Source: Shinella sp. (GTDB lineage Bacteria > Pseudomonadota > Alphaproteobacteria > Rhizobiales > Rhizobiaceae). Taken from it: 6,255 nt of DNA. A program made the position numbers and the translations under genes. The DNA lies in assembly GCA_003248775.1 (NCBI GenBank), contig QFQX01000090.1, forward strand, positions 1-6,255. Reading direction: 5' to 3'. Of the stretch, positions 5,038 to 6,255 are shown one piece after another; position 1 is the first letter of the stretch; every line of letters begins with the position of its first letter. The notes under the pieces are model-generated. The model made no database searches. It was given only the letters and a program-made list of their open reading frames with translations, and was not told the origin of the DNA.

Positions 5038-6132
5038 ATGGTGCGGTGTCCGGCGACCGACAGGCGGCGATATTCCGGCGGGTGGACATTGGGCACGAGG
5101 CGGCGACGTCAACGGCAGGAACGGGTAACGCTTCTCGATGTGGCAACCGCAGCGGGGGTGAGTTCGATTACGGTTTCGAGGGCGCTGCGCAATCCTGAAA
5201 AGGTGTCGCCGGCGCTTCGTGAGACCATCATGAAATTCGTCGAGAGCATGGGCTATGTTCCCGATTTCGCGGCGAGGGCGCTGGCCAGTCAGAACAGCGG
5301 AATCATCGGCGTGTTGTCGCCGGCACTGACCAATTATTCCTTCATCGGCATCATGCGCGGCATCGAGGATCGTGTGCGCTCGACCGATATGCGCATCCAG
5401 TACGCCAACACACACTTCGAACCTGCCGACGAGATCAAGCAGTTGCGGCTGTTCTTTGCACAGAACCCGTCGGGGATCATCATTGCGGGCGTGGAAGAAC
5501 ACCCGGATGTCCTGGACCTGCTACGCAAGGCGCCTTGCCCTGTGGTGCAGGTTATGGACGTGAATGGCGATCCCGTGGACATGTCGATCGGCATCAGTCA
5601 CCGCCTCGCGGCGGAAATGGCGACCAATCACCTGATCGAGCGAGGCTTCCGACGCATCGCATTGTTGGGCGGTCGATGGGATATCCGCAGCCGGCGTCGT
5701 TTCGACGGCTACCGCACCGTCATGGAGAAGGCGGGATTATACGACCCGGAACTGGTGTTCTCGCTCGATGCGCATACCAGTGTCGGCCTGGGAGGCCATC
5801 TGCTCGAACGCCTGCTGCGGCGGGTGCCGGATGCGGATGCCGCATTCTGTCACAACGACGATATCGCTCTTGGCGTGCTGTTCGAATGCCAGCGGCGCGG
5901 CATTCGCTTGCCCGAGGATTTCGGCATCTGCGGGTTCAACGACCTTGAATATGCGAACGTGTCGACGCCGAGCCTGACGACGGTGCGCGTGCCCCGTTAC
6001 GAGATCGGCTACAGGGCCGTAGACATGATCGTGCGCGCCTCCGGCAGCGGCAACCAGCCCGAAACCCAGATCGATCTGGGTTTCCATCTGGTCGAGCGTG
6101 AGACGACGGCCCGTTATGGAAGCCAGCCTTAA
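5038..6132 (+). CDS. LacI/GalR-family transcriptional repressor (gluconate GntR-like)
   Basis: From ATG 5038 the product is 364 aa. A basic leader (RRRRQRQER) precedes the LacI helix-turn-helix VTLLDVATAAGVSSITVSRA at about residues 30-49. The hinge helix VPDFAARALAS follows at 74-84, then a periplasmic-binding-protein-like effector domain from about 89 to the end. CHNDDIALG (271-279) and GFNDL (299-303) are the usual landmarks. The pattern, including PCPVVQVMD and ALFxECQRRGI-like segments, resembles the GntR (gluconate repressor) subgroup; the effector is not proven. The start is uncertain. A TTG at 5089 would give 347 aa, nearer the family's 330-345, while the open frame runs back to TTG 4927. 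The best Shine-Dalgarno (GGGGAGA, 5018-5024) sits slightly far from 5038 and just before an out-of-frame ATG at 5028. No target gene is visible; the natural partner may lie beyond the insertion sequence to the right. Confidence 0.88.
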   Translation: MVRCPATDRRRYSGGWTLGTRRRRQRQERVTLLDVATAAGVSSITVSRALRNPEKVSPALRETIMKFVESMGYVPDFAARALASQNSGIIGVLSPALTNYSFIGIMRGIEDRVRSTDMRIQYANTHFEPADEIKQLRLFFAQNPSGIIIAGVEEHPDVLDLLRKAPCPVVQVMDVNGDPVDMSIGISHRLAAEMATNHLIERGFRRIALLGGRWDIRSRRRFDGYRTVMEKAGLYDPELVFSLDAHTSVGLGGHLLERLLRRVPDADAAFCHNDDIALGVLFECQRRGIRLPEDFGICGFNDLEYANVSTPSLTTVRVPRYEIGYRAVDMIVRASGSGNQPETQIDLGFHLVERETTARYGSQP

Positions 6133-6162
6133 CGTTTGGCTCTAGGTCGGATCGACATTCAG

Positions 6163-6255
6163 GATTCCCGAATCATTTAATCGCTGATTCATAGGCTTCC
6201 GTGTTGGACGGGAGAGCCTGGATGGCGGTTAAGCGTTATGAATTGAACGACGAGC
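6163..6255 (+). mobile_element. Left end of an IS5-type insertion sequence, cut by the window edge
   Basis: The transposase start at 6222 marks an insertion sequence that continues to the right. Its left terminus should lie between the LacI stop (6132) and about 6190. I placed it at the first of three GATTC/GAATC words (6163-6167, 6170-6174, 6186-6190), but without the right end the terminal inverted repeat and target duplication cannot be fixed. The element sits within about 30-60 bp of the repressor stop without disrupting it. Confidence 0.45.
6222..6255 (+). CDS. Transposase, IS5-type, N-terminal 11 residues only
   Basis: ATG at 6222 is preceded by a strong GGGAGAG (6210-6216). The visible product starts MAVKRYELNDE, which resembles the opening of IS5-family (IS427-like) transposases common in rhizobia, where residues of the type QW and a PLLPG block follow. 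The rest lies outside the window, so neither integrity nor a programmed frameshift can be judged. The family call rests on 11 residues and general familiarity. Confidence 0.55.
   Translation, partial: MAVKRYELNDE

Noticed and set aside
4202..5146. 314-codon minus-strand frame over the hydrolase gene and the following gap
   Set aside because: It is antisense to a hydrolase with a complete catalytic triad and has no recognisable motif of its own.
6125..6141. AGCC...GGCT arms around AACGTT just at the LacI stop
   Set aside because: The arms are only 4 bp, there is no following T-run, and the centre is not symmetric with the arms, so it is not supported as a terminator or operator.

Overview
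The window is GC-rich DNA with Rhizobiaceae-like genes, most likely from an alphaproteobacterium of the order Hyphomicrobiales (Rhizobium, Agrobacterium, Shinella or similar). This placement rests on protein flavour and codon use only, because no database search was possible. All convincing genes lie on the + strand.

Layout. Bases 1-561 hold no convincing gene; they contain half of a probable terminator at the very left edge and two adjacent inverted repeats. Next comes a small exported protein of the DUF922 type with an HExxH zinc-protease motif (562-1164). A LysR-type regulator (1259-2182) follows. A 109-bp regulatory gap leads into a tight three-gene cluster: a two-domain VOC/ring-cleavage dioxygenase-like protein (2292-3197), a glutathionyl-hydroquinone reductase of the Xi/ECM4/YqjG class (3210-4199), and a small serine alpha/beta-hydrolase of the phospholipase/carboxylesterase type (4217-4831). 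A probable hairpin terminator ends the cluster. A LacI/GalR-type repressor (about 5038-6132) has its own promoter region and a LacI-operator-like sequence upstream. The right edge is cut inside an IS5-type insertion sequence; only the first 11 codons of its transposase are present.

How the genes may work together. VOC dioxygenase, glutathione-dependent quinone-conjugate reductase and MhqD-like hydrolase beside a LysR regulator resemble, in gene content, the quinone/hydroquinone detoxification genes of Bacillus subtilis (the MhqR regulon) and, in part, the pcp chlorophenol genes of Sphingobium (PcpR, PcpA, PcpF). The most interesting reading is a compact LysR-controlled quinone-electrophile defence operon. 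It would reduce glutathionyl adducts to hydroquinone, open the ring, and hydrolyse the product or another ester. The gap in front of it carries an imperfect palindrome that shares an 11-bp word with the region upstream of the LysR gene. It also carries a second, perfect 8-bp inverted repeat that overlaps the ribosome binding site of the first gene. The substrates and regulatory links are inference; the gene families and sequence signals are read directly.
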